The notes under the pieces were generated by a model. The model worked only from the letters and a program-made list of their open reading frames with translations, had not been told where the DNA came from and did not search any database. From Arthrobacter sp. (GTDB lineage: Bacteria > Actinomycetota > Actinomycetes > Actinomycetales > Micrococcaceae): DNA of 64,000 bases. The DNA lies in assembly GCA_023264815.1 (NCBI GenBank), contig JAHFUZ010000011.1:52362-116361 (forward strand), read 5' to 3'. Of this stretch, positions 27,728-38,237 are shown in pieces (positions within the stretch are counted from its first letter, which is position 1; every line of letters begins with the position of its first letter). The position numbers and the translations under genes are program-made.

Positions 27728-30412
27728 TCAGCCCAGCATGGCCCGGCGTGCGCTGTCGGTGCGACGCGCGGCGTTGCCGATCCGGACCTCTGCCGCCAGG
27801 ATGGACAGCCCCAGGGGTCCGCAGAGGACGGGGTTGAATTCCACCAGGGCTATTTCCGGATGGTTGTCCTTCATCCAGGCGAGCCGGGCGGCGAGATCCT
27901 CAAGGGCGTCCAGGTCAACGGCCGGCAGGCCCTGGTAGCCAAGGAGCTTGCGGGCGGCACGGGGCCCGCGGATGAAGTCCTTGACGTCGACGGCGGACAG
28001 CGGCGGTACGCGGTGCGCCCAGTCATCCAGCAGGTTGACGGCGTCCCCTGCCAGGCCGAAGGACACCACTGGCCCCAGCAGCGGATCCTCAATGGCCCGG
28101 AACGTGCAGGCCTGCCCCACGGGAGCCATGGACTGCACTTCCAGGGCGGGTGAGCCGTAGGGGGCCAGCGAGCGCCCCATCTGGACGATGTTCCGGCGCA
28201 GCGACTCGGCGTCCTCGATGTCCAGGCGCACGCCGCCCAGGTCCAGGCGGTGGCGCAGGGTGGGGTCCGTGGTCTTCAGGGCAACAGGCCAACCCAGCCG
28301 GTCCGCGGCCCCAACCGCTTCGTCCGGAGAGTCAAAGCCGGCGGACGGCAGCACACTGATGCCGTAGCAGCCCAGCAGCGACGCCGTGGAGCCCGCATCC
28401 AGGGCCTTCAGTTCGGCGCCGTGGACGTCGTGGAGCAGCCCGTCCAGCAGGGCATCTGCGCTTTCCGGATCGCAGCCGGCCGGCTCCACAAAATGGCCGG
28501 GATCACGGGCCAACCATTCCGAGTAACGCACCACGGCGGCGAGCGCCGCCACAGCTGCGCCTGCGTTGGAGTAGCAGGGCACGGTCCGGCCCTCAGTCCC
28601 CACCATGCCCTCCACATACACGGACGGATCCAGGATTCCCGTAAAGGCCGCCACTACCGGCTTGCCTGCCGCGGCGGAACATTCAGCGAGTACCCCGGCG
28701 AGGCTTTCCACGGTGACGCCTCGGACGGGCAGCAGTGCGGCCACTACGGCATGCACGGCATCGGAAGCGAGCGCGGCCGCGAGGCTGCGGCGGAGGGCAG
28801 GCAGCGCAACGGACATTCCGGCGTCGAGATCCACATCGGTGACGATGTTGCCCACGGCCAGGCCGTGGGCTTCGGCACTGTCCGCCACCACTTTGCCCAG
28901 CGCCAGCGAATTGCTGAAGATGGCCAGCCCCGGCCCGGCGGGGAGGGGCTGGCCCGCCACGATCTGGGTCACGTCCATGAGCTGTTCGATGGTCTCCACC
29001 CGGATGACGCCGGACTGGCGCATCATCGCGTCCAGGGCCCCGGCGGGTGCCTGGGTGGTGCGGACGGCATGGCCGGGCGGCAGCCGCAGGCCCATGGTCT
29101 CGGACTTGGCCACCACCACCGGCTTGGTGCGGGCAAGGCGCCGGGCGATCCGGGAGAACTTGCGGGGGTTGCCGATGGACTCCAGGTACAGGCCCACGGC
29201 GGTGGTATCGGCGTCGTCCTCCCAGAACTGCATCATGTCGTTGCCGGAAACGTCGGCCCTGTTGCCCGAGGAGAGGAGCGTGGAGAGCCCCAGGCGGCGC
29301 CGGCTGGACGCTGCGTACAGGGCCACACCGATGGCCGCGGACTGGCTGAACAGCCCCAGGCCGCCGCGCCCCGGCATGGCCGGAGCCATGGAGGCGTTCA
29401 GCCGGACGTCCGGATGCGTGTTCACGATCCCCAGCGAGGCGGGCCCAATGACCCGCATGCCGTTGGCCCGGGCTTTGCGGACCAGGTCCCGCTGCCGCGC
29501 CAGGCCGCGTTCGCCGTCGTCCGCGAAACCCGCCGTGGCGATCACCAGTCCTTTGACCCCGGCCGCCGCGCACTCGTCCGCCACGCCGGCCACTTCCTCG
29601 TACGGAACGGCGATGACCGCAAGTTGCACCGGCTCCGGAACTTCGGCGAGCCGCCCGTAGGACATCATGCCGGCCAGTTCCAGCGCCTCGGGGTTGATGG
29701 CGTATATGGGCCCGGCGAAGCCGCCCTCAATGATGTGTTCGAGCAGTTGGTAGCCCACGGTCCCCCACCGGCGGCTGGCACCGATGACCGCAACGGAGGA
29801 CGGCGTCAGGAGGTCCCGCACGCTCTTCGCCTCGGCGCGGTGCTCGCGTGACTCCATCACGGCCCGGGATTTTTCAGTGGGCCCGATGTTGAACTCCAGG
29901 CTGACCACGCCGTCGTCGAAATGGCGTTTGACGTCGTAGCCGGCGTCGGCGAATACCATCAGCATCTTGCGGTTTTCCGGCAGTACTTCGGCGGTGAAGC
30001 GGCGGATCCCGTTCTCGTGCGCGGCTGCCGCCAGGTGTTCCAGGAGGATGGAGCCGATGCCGCGGCCCTGGTGGGCGTCGGCGATGTTGAACGCCACCTC
30101 CGCCTCCGCAGGGTCATCGAGCCTGTCATAGCGGCCGATCCCCAGGATTTCGCCGCCGAAGGTGATGACCAGCGCCACCCGGTCCCGGTAGTCCACTTCC
30201 GTGAACCGTTTAAGCTCCTTGCTGGACAGCCGGGCCTTGAAGGTGAAGAAGCGCATGTAGATTGAATTCTGCGACTGTCCGGCGTGGAAGGCCTGGACGG
30301 CGTCCGCGTCACTGGGGTGAATGGGCCTCAGGTGCGCGGTGCCGCCGTCCCTTAGCACGACATCGGCTTCCCAATGTTCCGGATATTCGCCGTCCCCGGG
30401 CTGATCCACCAT
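27728..30412 (-). CDS. bifunctional GNAT acetyltransferase / ADP-forming acetyl-CoA synthetase-like protein (Pat-like)
   Basis: N-terminal GNAT domain (HQGRGIGSILLEHLAAAA), then CoA-binding/ligase and ATP-grasp regions (VAVIGASRRWGTVGYQL, ALKTTDPTLRHRLDLGGV). Confidence 0.9.
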   Translation of the reverse strand: MVDQPGDGEYPEHWEADVVLRDGGTAHLRPIHPSDADAVQAFHAGQSQNSIYMRFFTFKARLSSKELKRFTEVDYRDRVALVITFGGEILGIGRYDRLDDPAEAEVAFNIADAHQGRGIGSILLEHLAAAAHENGIRRFTAEVLPENRKMLMVFADAGYDVKRHFDDGVVSLEFNIGPTEKSRAVMESREHRAEAKSVRDLLTPSSVAVIGASRRWGTVGYQLLEHIIEGGFAGPIYAINPEALELAGMMSYGRLAEVPEPVQLAVIAVPYEEVAGVADECAAAGVKGLVIATAGFADDGERGLARQRDLVRKARANGMRVIGPASLGIVNTHPDVRLNASMAPAMPGRGGLGLFSQSAAIGVALYAASSRRRLGLSTLLSSGNRADVSGNDMMQFWEDDADTTAVGLYLESIGNPRKFSRIARRLARTKPVVVAKSETMGLRLPPGHAVRTTQAPAGALDAMMRQSGVIRVETIEQLMDVTQIVAGQPLPAGPGLAIFSNSLALGKVVADSAEAHGLAVGNIVTDVDLDAGMSVALPALRRSLAAALASDAVHAVVAALLPVRGVTVESLAGVLAECSAAAGKPVVAAFTGILDPSVYVEGMVGTEGRTVPCYSNAGAAVAALAAVVRYSEWLARDPGHFVEPAGCDPESADALLDGLLHDVHGAELKALDAGSTASLLGCYGISVLPSAGFDSPDEAVGAADRLGWPVALKTTDPTLRHRLDLGGVRLDIEDAESLRRNIVQMGRSLAPYGSPALEVQSMAPVGQACTFRAIEDPLLGPVVSFGLAGDAVNLLDDWAHRVPPLSAVDVKDFIRGPRAARKLLGYQGLPAVDLDALEDLAARLAWMKDNHPEIALVEFNPVLCGPLGLSILAAEVRIGNAARRTDSARRAMLG

Positions 30413-30418
30413 AGGCTT

Positions 30419-30424
30419 AGCCTA
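30419..30424 (-). promoter_or_regulatory. candidate -10 element (leaderless) for the Pat-like gene
   Basis: TAGGCT-6nt-ATG, no SD. Confidence 0.5.
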
Positions 30425-30534
30425 ACCACAAACCGACTCAACAGGCCCTGTGGCAGGAACCGGCGAAGGAAACTTCCGTCTTACCTGTTCCGAACCTGAG
30501 CGCCACCAGTAACCCAGAAGGATCCACCAGCCCC

Positions 30535-33045
30535 ATGGCCCGCCGCCAAAGCCCAGCCCCCGCCGGGGAAGCCACCCAGGATTTCGTCGAGAACATCGTG
30601 GACATCGATGTCACGTCCGAAATGGAAGGTTCCTTCCTGGAGTATGCGTATTCGGTGATCTACTCCCGGGCCCTGCCCGATGCCAGGGACGGCCTCAAGC
30701 CGGTGCAGCGCCGGATCCTGTACATGATGAGCGAGATGGGCCTGCGCCCGGACCGCGGCCACGTCAAGAGTGCGCGCGTGGTGGGCGAGGTCATGGGCAA
30801 GCTCCACCCCCACGGCGATACCGCGATCTATGACGCCATGGTGCGCATGGCCCAGGACTTTTCGCTTCGGCTGCCGCTCATCGACGGCCACGGAAACTTC
30901 GGCTCGCTCGACGACGGCCCGGCCGCACCGCGGTACACCGAGGCCCGCCTCGCGGCGGCCGCGCTGACGCTGACGGACCACCTCGATGAAAACGTGGTGG
31001 ATTTTGTCCCAAACTATGACAACCAGCTGACCCAGCCGGACGTGCTGCCGGCGGCGTTCCCCAACCTGCTGGTCAACGGCGCCACGGGCATCGCTGTGGG
31101 CATGGCCACCAATATGGCCCCGCACAACCTGGTGGAAGTGATCTCCGCTGCCCGGCACCTGATTGCGCATCCGGACGCCACGCTGGATGACCTCATGCAG
31201 TTTGTCCCCGGGCCGGACCTTCCCACCGGCGGCCGGATCGTGGGGCTGGACGGCATCCGGGACGCCTACGCAACGGGCCGCGGGTCCTTCAAGACCCGGG
31301 CCAAAGTGGAGATCGAACAGCTCTCGGCCCGCCGGACCGGCCTGGTGGTCACGGAACTGCCGTACATGGTGGGTCCGGAAAAGGTGATCGAGAAGATCAA
31401 GGACGCGGTCAACGGCAAGAAGCTGACCGGCATCAGCGACATCGTTGACCTGACGGACCGCAAGCACGGGCTGCGGCTGGTGATCGAGCTGAAGAACGGC
31501 TTCAACCCGAACGCCGTGCTCCAGCAGCTGTACCGCTACTCCCCCATGGAAGACTCCTTCGGCATCAACAATGTGACCCTGGTGGACGGCCAGCCGCAGA
31601 CCCTCGGGCTGGTGGACCTGCTCGCCGTCTACGTGGGCCACCGCATCGATGTGGTCCGCCGCCGCACTTCGTTCCGGCTGGGCAAAAAGAAAGACCGCCT
31701 GCATCTGGTGGAGGGCCTGCTGATTGCCATTGTGGACATTGACGAGGTCATCCAGATCATCCGGTCCTCGGATGAGGCCGCCGCCGCCCGCGAACGGCTC
31801 ATGTCCATCTACGATCTGTCCGAAATCCAGGCCAACTACATCCTGGAACTGCGGCTCCGCCAGCTGACCAAATACTCGCGGATCGAGCTGGAGAAGGAAC
31901 AGGACGAGCTCCGCCGCGAAATCGCCGAACTTGAAGCCATCCTCGGCTCGGAGCAGCGGCTGCGCGAACTCGTCTCCACCGAACTCGGCGAGATCGCCGA
32001 AAAGTACGGCACCCCGCGCCGGACGGTGCTCCTCGAATCCGAAGCCGTGTCACCGACTGTGGCCGCCGCCCTGGCCGCGGCCCCCGGGGCGAAGGGCAAG
32101 GCTGCACCCTTGGCCCTGGAAATCGCGGACGATCCATGCTGGGTTATCCTCACCGCCTCGGGCCAGATTGCCCGCACGTCCAACCAGGAACCGCTGGCAG
32201 AGTCCGGTCCGCGCGTCCGGCACGACGTGTTCCGCTCCGTGGTGAAGACCTCCGCCCGCGGCGAAATCGCCGCCGTCACGTCCCAGGGCAGGATGCTCCG
32301 GCTCCAGGTCATGGACATGCCGGTGCTGCCGCCGATGTCCGGACTGCCGAATCTTGCCGGCGGTGTCCCGGCCAAGGATTTCATCACGCTGCAGAACGGT
32401 GAGGTGCTGGTGGCCTTTGCCCCATTGGACGAGGTCCTGGCCCTGGGTACCGCCCAGGGCGTGGTCAAGCGGGTCCAGCCGGACTATCCCCTGAACCGCG
32501 AGGACTGGGACGTGATTGCGCTCAAGGACAAAGACGAGGTGGTGGGCGTGGCACCGGCGGGTTCGGATGATACCGAGCTGGTGTTCCTGACCCGCGAAGC
32601 GCAACTGCTCCGGATCAGTGCCGCCGCCGTCCGGGCCCAGGGCAGGACGGCGGGCGGCATGGCGGGCATCAAGCTCGCCGCGGGCGACCAGGTGGTGTTC
32701 TTTGGCGCAGTGGCTCCGAACGATGAGGCCGCCGTGGTGGTGACCATCGCGGGGACCACCGGTGCCCTGCCGGGCACCGCGCCCGGTACGGCCAAGGTCA
32801 CGGCCTTCGCCGAATACCCGGCCAAGGGCCGCGCCACAGCCGGTGTGCGCGCCCACAGGTTCCTCAAGGGCGAAGACACCCTCCTGCTCGGCTGGGCCGG
32901 CCATGGGCCCGCGAAGGCATCCTCACTGGCCGGCGTGGCGAGGTCGCTGCCGCAGGAGCACGGCCGGCGCGATGGTTCCGGTGTTCCCCTGTCCCAGGCC
33001 GTGGATGCGGTGGGACCTGCCATGGCGTGGGCCGATCCGGCCTAG
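30535..33045 (+). CDS. parC: DNA topoisomerase IV subunit A (GyrA/ParC family)
   Basis: [58 protein letters not shown]-terminal beta-pinwheel repeats. Confidence 0.93.
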   Translation: MARRQSPAPAGEATQDFVENIVDIDVTSEMEGSFLEYAYSVIYSRALPDARDGLKPVQRRILYMMSEMGLRPDRGHVKSARVVGEVMGKLHPHGDTAIYDAMVRMAQDFSLRLPLIDGHGNFGSLDDGPAAPRYTEARLAAAALTLTDHLDENVVDFVPNYDNQLTQPDVLPAAFPNLLVNGATGIAVGMATNMAPHNLVEVISAARHLIAHPDATLDDLMQFVPGPDLPTGGRIVGLDGIRDAYATGRGSFKTRAKVEIEQLSARRTGLVVTELPYMVGPEKVIEKIKDAVNGKKLTGISDIVDLTDRKHGLRLVIELKNGFNPNAVLQQLYRYSPMEDSFGINNVTLVDGQPQTLGLVDLLAVYVGHRIDVVRRRTSFRLGKKKDRLHLVEGLLIAIVDIDEVIQIIRSSDEAAAARERLMSIYDLSEIQANYILELRLRQLTKYSRIELEKEQDELRREIAELEAILGSEQRLRELVSTELGEIAEKYGTPRRTVLLESEAVSPTVAAALAAAPGAKGKAAPLALEIADDPCWVILTASGQIARTSNQEPLAESGPRVRHDVFRSVVKTSARGEIAAVTSQGRMLRLQVMDMPVLPPMSGLPNLAGGVPAKDFITLQNGEVLVAFAPLDEVLALGTAQGVVKRVQPDYPLNREDWDVIALKDKDEVVGVAPAGSDDTELVFLTREAQLLRISAAAVRAQGRTAGGMAGIKLAAGDQVVFFGAVAPNDEAAVVVTIAGTTGALPGTAPGTAKVTAFAEYPAKGRATAGVRAHRFLKGEDTLLLGWAGHGPAKASSLAGVARSLPQEHGRRDGSGVPLSQAVDAVGPAMAWADPA

Positions 33046-33048
33046 ACT
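33043..33048 (+). promoter_or_regulatory. candidate -10 element (leaderless) for the DinB-family gene, overlapping the parC stop codon
   Basis: TAGACT-6nt-ATG; TAG is the parC stop. Confidence 0.45.
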
Positions 33049-33054
33049 GCTGCC

Positions 33055-33573
33055 ATGCCTATCGTTCCTGACCAGAAGGACTGGACCTGGGTACTCTCCC
33101 GGCCCTGCCCTGAATGCTCCTTCGATGCGTCCACCGTCACCCCTGCCACAGTGCCCGGCAGTGTGTCCAACATGCTGCCGCGCTGGCGGGCAGTCCTCCG
33201 CCGCCCAGAGGCCGCCGAACGCCCGGATGAAGGGACGTGGTCGGCGCTGGAATACGCCTGCCACGTCCGCGACGTCTTTTCCCTCTTCGACCAGCGGCTG
33301 AACCTGATGCTCGAATCCGAGGACGCCCGGTTTGAGAACTGGGACCAGGACCGGACTGCCGTGGAGAAGGACTACGCCAGCGCAGATCCGGCGGTGGTCA
33401 GCACCGAGCTGACGGCCGAAGGCGAACAGGTTGCGGCATCATTCGCCCGGGTCCACGAAGACGACTGGGACCGGAAGGGGCTGCGGAGCAACGGTTCGGA
33501 GTTCACGGTCCTGACGCTGGCCCAGTATTTCCTGCATGATGTGGTCCACCACCTCCACGACGTGGACGGCTGA
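33055..33573 (+). CDS. DinB-family protein
   Basis: WSALEYACHVRDVFSLFDQRL and TVLTLAQYFLHDVVHHLHDV metal-binding four-helix pattern. Confidence 0.85.
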   Translation: MPIVPDQKDWTWVLSRPCPECSFDASTVTPATVPGSVSNMLPRWRAVLRRPEAAERPDEGTWSALEYACHVRDVFSLFDQRLNLMLESEDARFENWDQDRTAVEKDYASADPAVVSTELTAEGEQVAASFARVHEDDWDRKGLRSNGSEFTVLTLAQYFLHDVVHHLHDVDG

Positions 33574-33584
33574 CTGGAGCCCCT

Positions 33585-36500
33585 TTAGCGCAGGCTTCCT
33601 TCGGCCAGCGGGTGTGTGGCGCTGTCCGCTCCGCTCCGGGACGGCGCCGACAGGTCCAGGAGGGTGTCAGCCGGGCCGATGTCGGCCGGGTTGTGCGTCA
33701 CCATGACCACCGTGCGGTCCTTGAGCCCGGCACGGAGGTCGGCCAGCATGGCCCTGCCCGCTTCGGCGTGCAGGTGGGCCGTCGGTTCGTCCAGCAGGAT
33801 CACGTCAGCTCCGGTCAGGAGGGTCCGTGCCACGGCCAGCCGCTGACGTTCACCGCCGCTGAGGAACGAGCCGCCCGGGCCGATCCGGGTGTCCAGCCCC
33901 TCGGGCAGCCGGGCCACCAGGGAAGTCAGTCCGACGGCGGTCAGGGCCGCCGCGAGTTCGGCGTCACGGGCGGTGGTCGATTCAGTTTCCGGGTCCGCTG
34001 ATCCGTCCTGCTCCGGCCCGGCCTTGTCCCCCGGTGCCGGAACCGGGAGTCCCAGCAACAGGTTGCCGCGGAGGGTCGAATCGAACAGGTGCGCTTCCTG
34101 GGGGCACCAGGCCGCCGCCCCGGTAACGTGGGCCCGGCCGGCCGAGGCCGGCAGGAAACCCAGCAGCACGGCAAGCAGGGTGGACTTTCCGGCGCCCGAC
34201 GGGCCGGTGACTGCCAGCCAGGTACCAGGTTCGGCAGTGGCCGATACCCCGGAGAACACTGTTCCGCCGCCCGGCCATGCCGCTTCGAGCTCGGTGAGCT
34301 CCATACCGGCGGCCGCGCCGGCGCGTGGCGGGACGGCGTGCAGCCCGTCATCGGTGACCGCGTTCGTGGGGCCGCCGGTGTCCAGCACCCCGGACACCGC
34401 AATGCGCTGCATGACCTCGCGCAGGGCAGGATACTGGCGGACCGCCGTCGTCATGGCAGCGTAAGGTTCCACCAGCGCCAGCTGCAGGAGGACCATCACC
34501 GCTGCCGTTGCGGGCTCCATGGCACCGGCAATGACCGGCGGAGCCGTCAGCACCGCGGCCGACAGTGCCGCCGTACCGCAGGCAGCCACCGTGATGGCCT
34601 GGCCCAGGCCCTCTGCCCAGGCCGAGCGCTGTGACGCCCTGGTTGCCGTGCGGTCTTCGGCCCGGAGGGCGTCCAGGACTGTTCGGGCAATACCGTTCGC
34701 GTGCAGTTCCGCCCTGGCGTCCAGCGCTGCGGAGATGCGCCGCAGGACGCCGGCGCGCAGCTGCTGCTCGGCCGTGGCTGACCGGCGGTCGCCCCACAGT
34801 GCCGCGGCAGGCGCCACGACCAGGCTCACTATCGCCGCGACCGCAACTGCGGGCAGCGCTGCCGGCGCCACCAGGGTGGTGGCCAGCAGTGCCGAACCGG
34901 CCACCGCCAGGGCCGTGACGGGCGGCAGGACGACCCGCGGCAGCAGGTCCCGGACAGTGTCGACGTCGTCGATCACCGTCCCCAGGACGTTGCCGCCCTG
35001 CAACAGCCGCCGCAGCGACAGGGCTTTCCGGCTCAGCGACTCCCAGAGCCGGCCGCGGAGCCTGGTCAGGGCGCCGAAGACGGCGTCGTGCAGCAGGAGG
35101 CGTTCCCAGTACCTGAGCACGGCGCGCCCGATCCCGAAGAACCGCACGCCGACGATGGCGGTCAGCAGGTAGAGAATGGGGGGCTGTTCGCTGGCCCTGA
35201 TGATGAGCCAGCCGGACAACCCGGAGAGAGCCACCGCGAAGAGGGCGGCGAAGGTTCCCACCACTGCGGCGGCGGTAAACCGGCCCGACACAGGTGCCAG
35301 CAGGCTGGCCAGGAGCCGGGTGGTGGCGGCCGTCCCGTCGCCTGCCGGGGGCAGGGGCGCCTTCGTCCGGGCAGTTTCGGGGGATGGCCCATCGGCGGAC
35401 GCGCGGTCTTCTCCACTGTCCGGTGCGGGTGCGGGCATGGCCGCACCCGGCATTGCGGGGCTCGCTTTCCGCACCGTGAGGCCGTGGCTGGAAACGGGCA
35501 CCAGATGGTCTGCCAGTTCGCGGGTTTTGGGGTCGTGCGCCACCATGATCACGGTGGCCTGTCCGTGCAGGGCGCGGATGGCATCCTGCACGATCGCAGC
35601 CGAGGCTGCGTCCAGGTGGGCGGTGGGTTCGTCCAGCAGCAGGACCGTGGCGCCGGCCCGGAGCCTGGCCAGGCCACGGGCCAGCGCCACGCGCCGCAGC
35701 TCCCCCGGGCTGAGCTCTGCCGGATGCTTGCCGGCCAGGTGGCCGGCAGCAGCTGATGCCAGGCATTCCCGGGCGGTTTCTACAGCGTTTCTTTGGTCGT
35801 GTTCGGAACCGGCCGTTCCGCTGCGGCCTGATCCGCCGCGGACATAGAGGATAACCTCGTCCAGAACGGAGCCGGCCACCATGACCGGGTGCTGGGGTAC
35901 CCATGCAATGGCGCTCCGGTCCAGGCCCGCGATCCGGCCGGATACTGAGGTACCGCCGCCATCCCCCACGGTTCCGGCCAGGACGCCAAGGATGGTGCTC
36001 TTGCCGGCGCCGCTGGGACCGTCCAGTGCGGTGATCCGGCCGTGCGGCGCGGTGAAGGACAGGGGCCCGACGGCGGCGGCGGACCGTCCTGCGTAGGTGA
36101 CCGTGAGCCCGGTGACGGTCACTCCCCGGGAGTCGGGCGCGGAATGCCGCCCGCCGCCGTCGTCCGCGGGCGCGGCAGGTGCCGCACCCCCGGCCGGTTC
36201 CGGGCCATCGGCAGGCAGCGGCCGCGGCTCGGGCGCCCCGGTCACGGCCCGGGTTGCCGCGAGTGCTGCCCGGCCGTCGTCGCTGGCGTGGTGTGCGGTG
36301 CCCAGTTCGCGGAGCGGAAGGTAGCAGTCGGGAGCGAGGATGAGGGCCAGCAGCCCGGCTTCCAGGGCCATGTCACCGTGGACCAGGCGGACGCCGATGA
36401 AAACGGCCACCACGGCCACCGAGATGGTGGCAATGAGTTCAAGGGCGAGGGCGGAGAGGAACGCGGTGCGCAGGGTACCCATGGTCCTGGTCCGGTAGTC

Positions 36501-37160
36501 CTCGGAGATCTCCTCGAGGGCCTTGCGCTGCGCGGTGGCCCGGCCCAGCCCCACCAGCACCGGCAGCCCCTTGGCCAGTTCCAGCATGTGGGCGGACAGC
36601 CGGGTCAGGGTTTCCTGGGCCTCACGGACGTGGTCTTCGGTGTATCGGCCAATCAGCACCATAAACAGTGGGACCAGCGGAACGGTCAGGACAACCACCA
36701 CAGCGCTCACCCAATCCGCGAACAGGATGCGGGTCCCGATGAGCAGCGGGATGGTGGCGCAGTTCACGAGTGCCGGGAGGAACTGCGTGTAGTAGCTGTC
36801 CAGCGCATCCAGGCCCCGGGTGGCGAGGACGGCCAGGCCGCCGTCGGCGGGCCCGGTGCTGCGGGCACCGTTCCGCAGGGCACGGGCCAGCAGTTCGGAC
36901 CGGAGTTCTTCCTTGATCCCCAGGGCGGCCCGCCGGGCGGCGATCCCCTGCGCCCAGACCGTGGCGGACCGGAGCACCACCCCCGCAAGTCCCCACGGCA
37001 GCTGGTCCTGCCAGGCGGCGCTGCCGGTGGCCAGCCCGGCGAGCATGCCGGCGACGGCCTGCCCCATAAGGACCAGCGAGAGTGCCTTCAGTGCCGCCAG
37101 CAGGCCGAGCCAGTAGATGGCGGAACGGGTGGCCGGTCCGGAAGGAAAGTCTGGGCGCAC
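33585..37160 (-). CDS. cydDC: fused thiol reductant ABC exporter CydD-CydC (1191 aa)
   Basis: Two complete ABC exporter halves (two Walker A: GPSGAGKSTILG, GPSGAGKSTLLA; two LLLDEPTAHL); directly downstream of cydAB. Confidence 0.93.
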   Translation of the reverse strand: MRPDFPSGPATRSAIYWLGLLAALKALSLVLMGQAVAGMLAGLATGSAAWQDQLPWGLAGVVLRSATVWAQGIAARRAALGIKEELRSELLARALRNGARSTGPADGGLAVLATRGLDALDSYYTQFLPALVNCATIPLLIGTRILFADWVSAVVVVLTVPLVPLFMVLIGRYTEDHVREAQETLTRLSAHMLELAKGLPVLVGLGRATAQRKALEEISEDYRTRTMGTLRTAFLSALALELIATISVAVVAVFIGVRLVHGDMALEAGLLALILAPDCYLPLRELGTAHHASDDGRAALAATRAVTGAPEPRPLPADGPEPAGGAAPAAPADDGGGRHSAPDSRGVTVTGLTVTYAGRSAAAVGPLSFTAPHGRITALDGPSGAGKSTILGVLAGTVGDGGGTSVSGRIAGLDRSAIAWVPQHPVMVAGSVLDEVILYVRGGSGRSGTAGSEHDQRNAVETARECLASAAAGHLAGKHPAELSPGELRRVALARGLARLRAGATVLLLDEPTAHLDAASAAIVQDAIRALHGQATVIMVAHDPKTRELADHLVPVSSHGLTVRKASPAMPGAAMPAPAPDSGEDRASADGPSPETARTKAPLPPAGDGTAATTRLLASLLAPVSGRFTAAAVVGTFAALFAVALSGLSGWLIIRASEQPPILYLLTAIVGVRFFGIGRAVLRYWERLLLHDAVFGALTRLRGRLWESLSRKALSLRRLLQGGNVLGTVIDDVDTVRDLLPRVVLPPVTALAVAGSALLATTLVAPAALPAVAVAAIVSLVVAPAAALWGDRRSATAEQQLRAGVLRRISAALDARAELHANGIARTVLDALRAEDRTATRASQRSAWAEGLGQAITVAACGTAALSAAVLTAPPVIAGAMEPATAAVMVLLQLALVEPYAAMTTAVRQYPALREVMQRIAVSGVLDTGGPTNAVTDDGLHAVPPRAGAAAGMELTELEAAWPGGGTVFSGVSATAEPGTWLAVTGPSGAGKSTLLAVLLGFLPASAGRAHVTGAAAWCPQEAHLFDSTLRGNLLLGLPVPAPGDKAGPEQDGSADPETESTTARDAELAAALTAVGLTSLVARLPEGLDTRIGPGGSFLSGGERQRLAVARTLLTGADVILLDEPTAHLHAEAGRAMLADLRAGLKDRTVVMVTHNPADIGPADTLLDLSAPSRSGADSATHPLAEGSLR

Positions 37161-37166
37161 GCCGGG

Positions 37167-38216
37167 TCAGCCCTTTGTGGTGAAGGCCCTGGCGGCAATG
37201 GCCGGCAGGAAGCTGTGGGCTGCGGGGATATGCGCAGCGCTGACGCGGCGGCGGAACACCCAGTAGGTCCATGCCTGGTAGGTGATCACCAGGGGAAGGC
37301 CCACGGCCGCCACCACGCTCATGAGTCCGAGTGTGTAATCGGAAGATGAGGCGTTGGCGATGGTCAGGTCGAAGGCGGGATCCAGCGTGGAGGGCAGCAC
37401 CACAGGGAAAACCGCACCGAAGATTGATGCGCTGCCCAGGAGCAGGAACCCGCCCATGGCCATGAAGGCCCTGCCTTCGGAGCCGCCGCGTGCCAGGAAC
37501 CAGGCGGCGGCTGCTGCCACGACGGCCACAATGACCGCCGCCCAGGTCCACGGCTTGCCTTCGAGGAACTGGATGACCAGTGCCCAGGCCGCCAGCGGAA
37601 GCAACAGGACCGGGAGCAGCCGGACGAACCAGGCGCGGGCCCGGTGCCGCACATCGCCGTCGGTCTTCAGCGCCAGGAATGCCAGCGCATGCAAGAGGGA
37701 GAACCCCACTACGGCCAGTCCGCCCAGGACAGCGTAGCCGCTGAACCAGGCCATGGCACCGCCCTCGCGGTCGCCGTTGGCATTAAGCGGCAGGCCGGTG
37801 GTGGTCAGCGCCAAGGCGGCGCCGACGCCGAAGGCAGCAAAGAATGAGCCCAGGGCAATGGCCCAGTCCCAGCGCGCACGCCAGCTGTCGCTGTCCACTT
37901 TTCCGCGGTATTCGAACGCGACTGCACGGAAGATGAGGGCCACGAGGACCACCAGCAGCGGGAGGTACAGTGCGGAAAACAGCGACGCGTACCACAGCGG
38001 GAACGCGGCAAAAGTGGCAGCCCCGGCGGTGATCAGCCAGACCTCGTTGCCGTCCCATACGGGCCCGACGGTGTTCAGGAGCACCCTGCGTTCGGTGTTG
38101 TTCCGGGCGAAAAGCTTCATCAGCATTCCCACCCCAAGGTCAAAGCCTTCCAGGAAGAGGTAGCCGGTCCAGAGCACCGCGATGACGATGAACCAGATAG
38201 TGGGCAGCAGTTCCAT
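37167..38216 (-). CDS. cydB: cytochrome bd oxidase subunit II
   Basis: FLEGFDLGVGML, VGPVWDGNEVWLITAG. Confidence 0.96.
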   Translation of the reverse strand: MELLPTIWFIVIAVLWTGYLFLEGFDLGVGMLMKLFARNNTERRVLLNTVGPVWDGNEVWLITAGAATFAAFPLWYASLFSALYLPLLVVLVALIFRAVAFEYRGKVDSDSWRARWDWAIALGSFFAAFGVGAALALTTTGLPLNANGDREGGAMAWFSGYAVLGGLAVVGFSLLHALAFLALKTDGDVRHRARAWFVRLLPVLLLPLAAWALVIQFLEGKPWTWAAVIVAVVAAAAAWFLARGGSEGRAFMAMGGFLLLGSASIFGAVFPVVLPSTLDPAFDLTIANASSSDYTLGLMSVVAAVGLPLVITYQAWTYWVFRRRVSAAHIPAAHSFLPAIAARAFTTKG

Positions 38217-38237
38217 CTCGAATATCCTCTGCTCTTC

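Noticed and set aside
28250-29851. 533-aa plus-strand ORF opposite the Pat-like gene
   Set aside because: Antisense shadow ORF without domain-like composition.
34348-35904. 518-aa minus-strand ORF overlapping cydDC in another frame
   Set aside because: Arg/Pro/Gly-rich frame-shifted translation; the ABC exporter frame is convincing.
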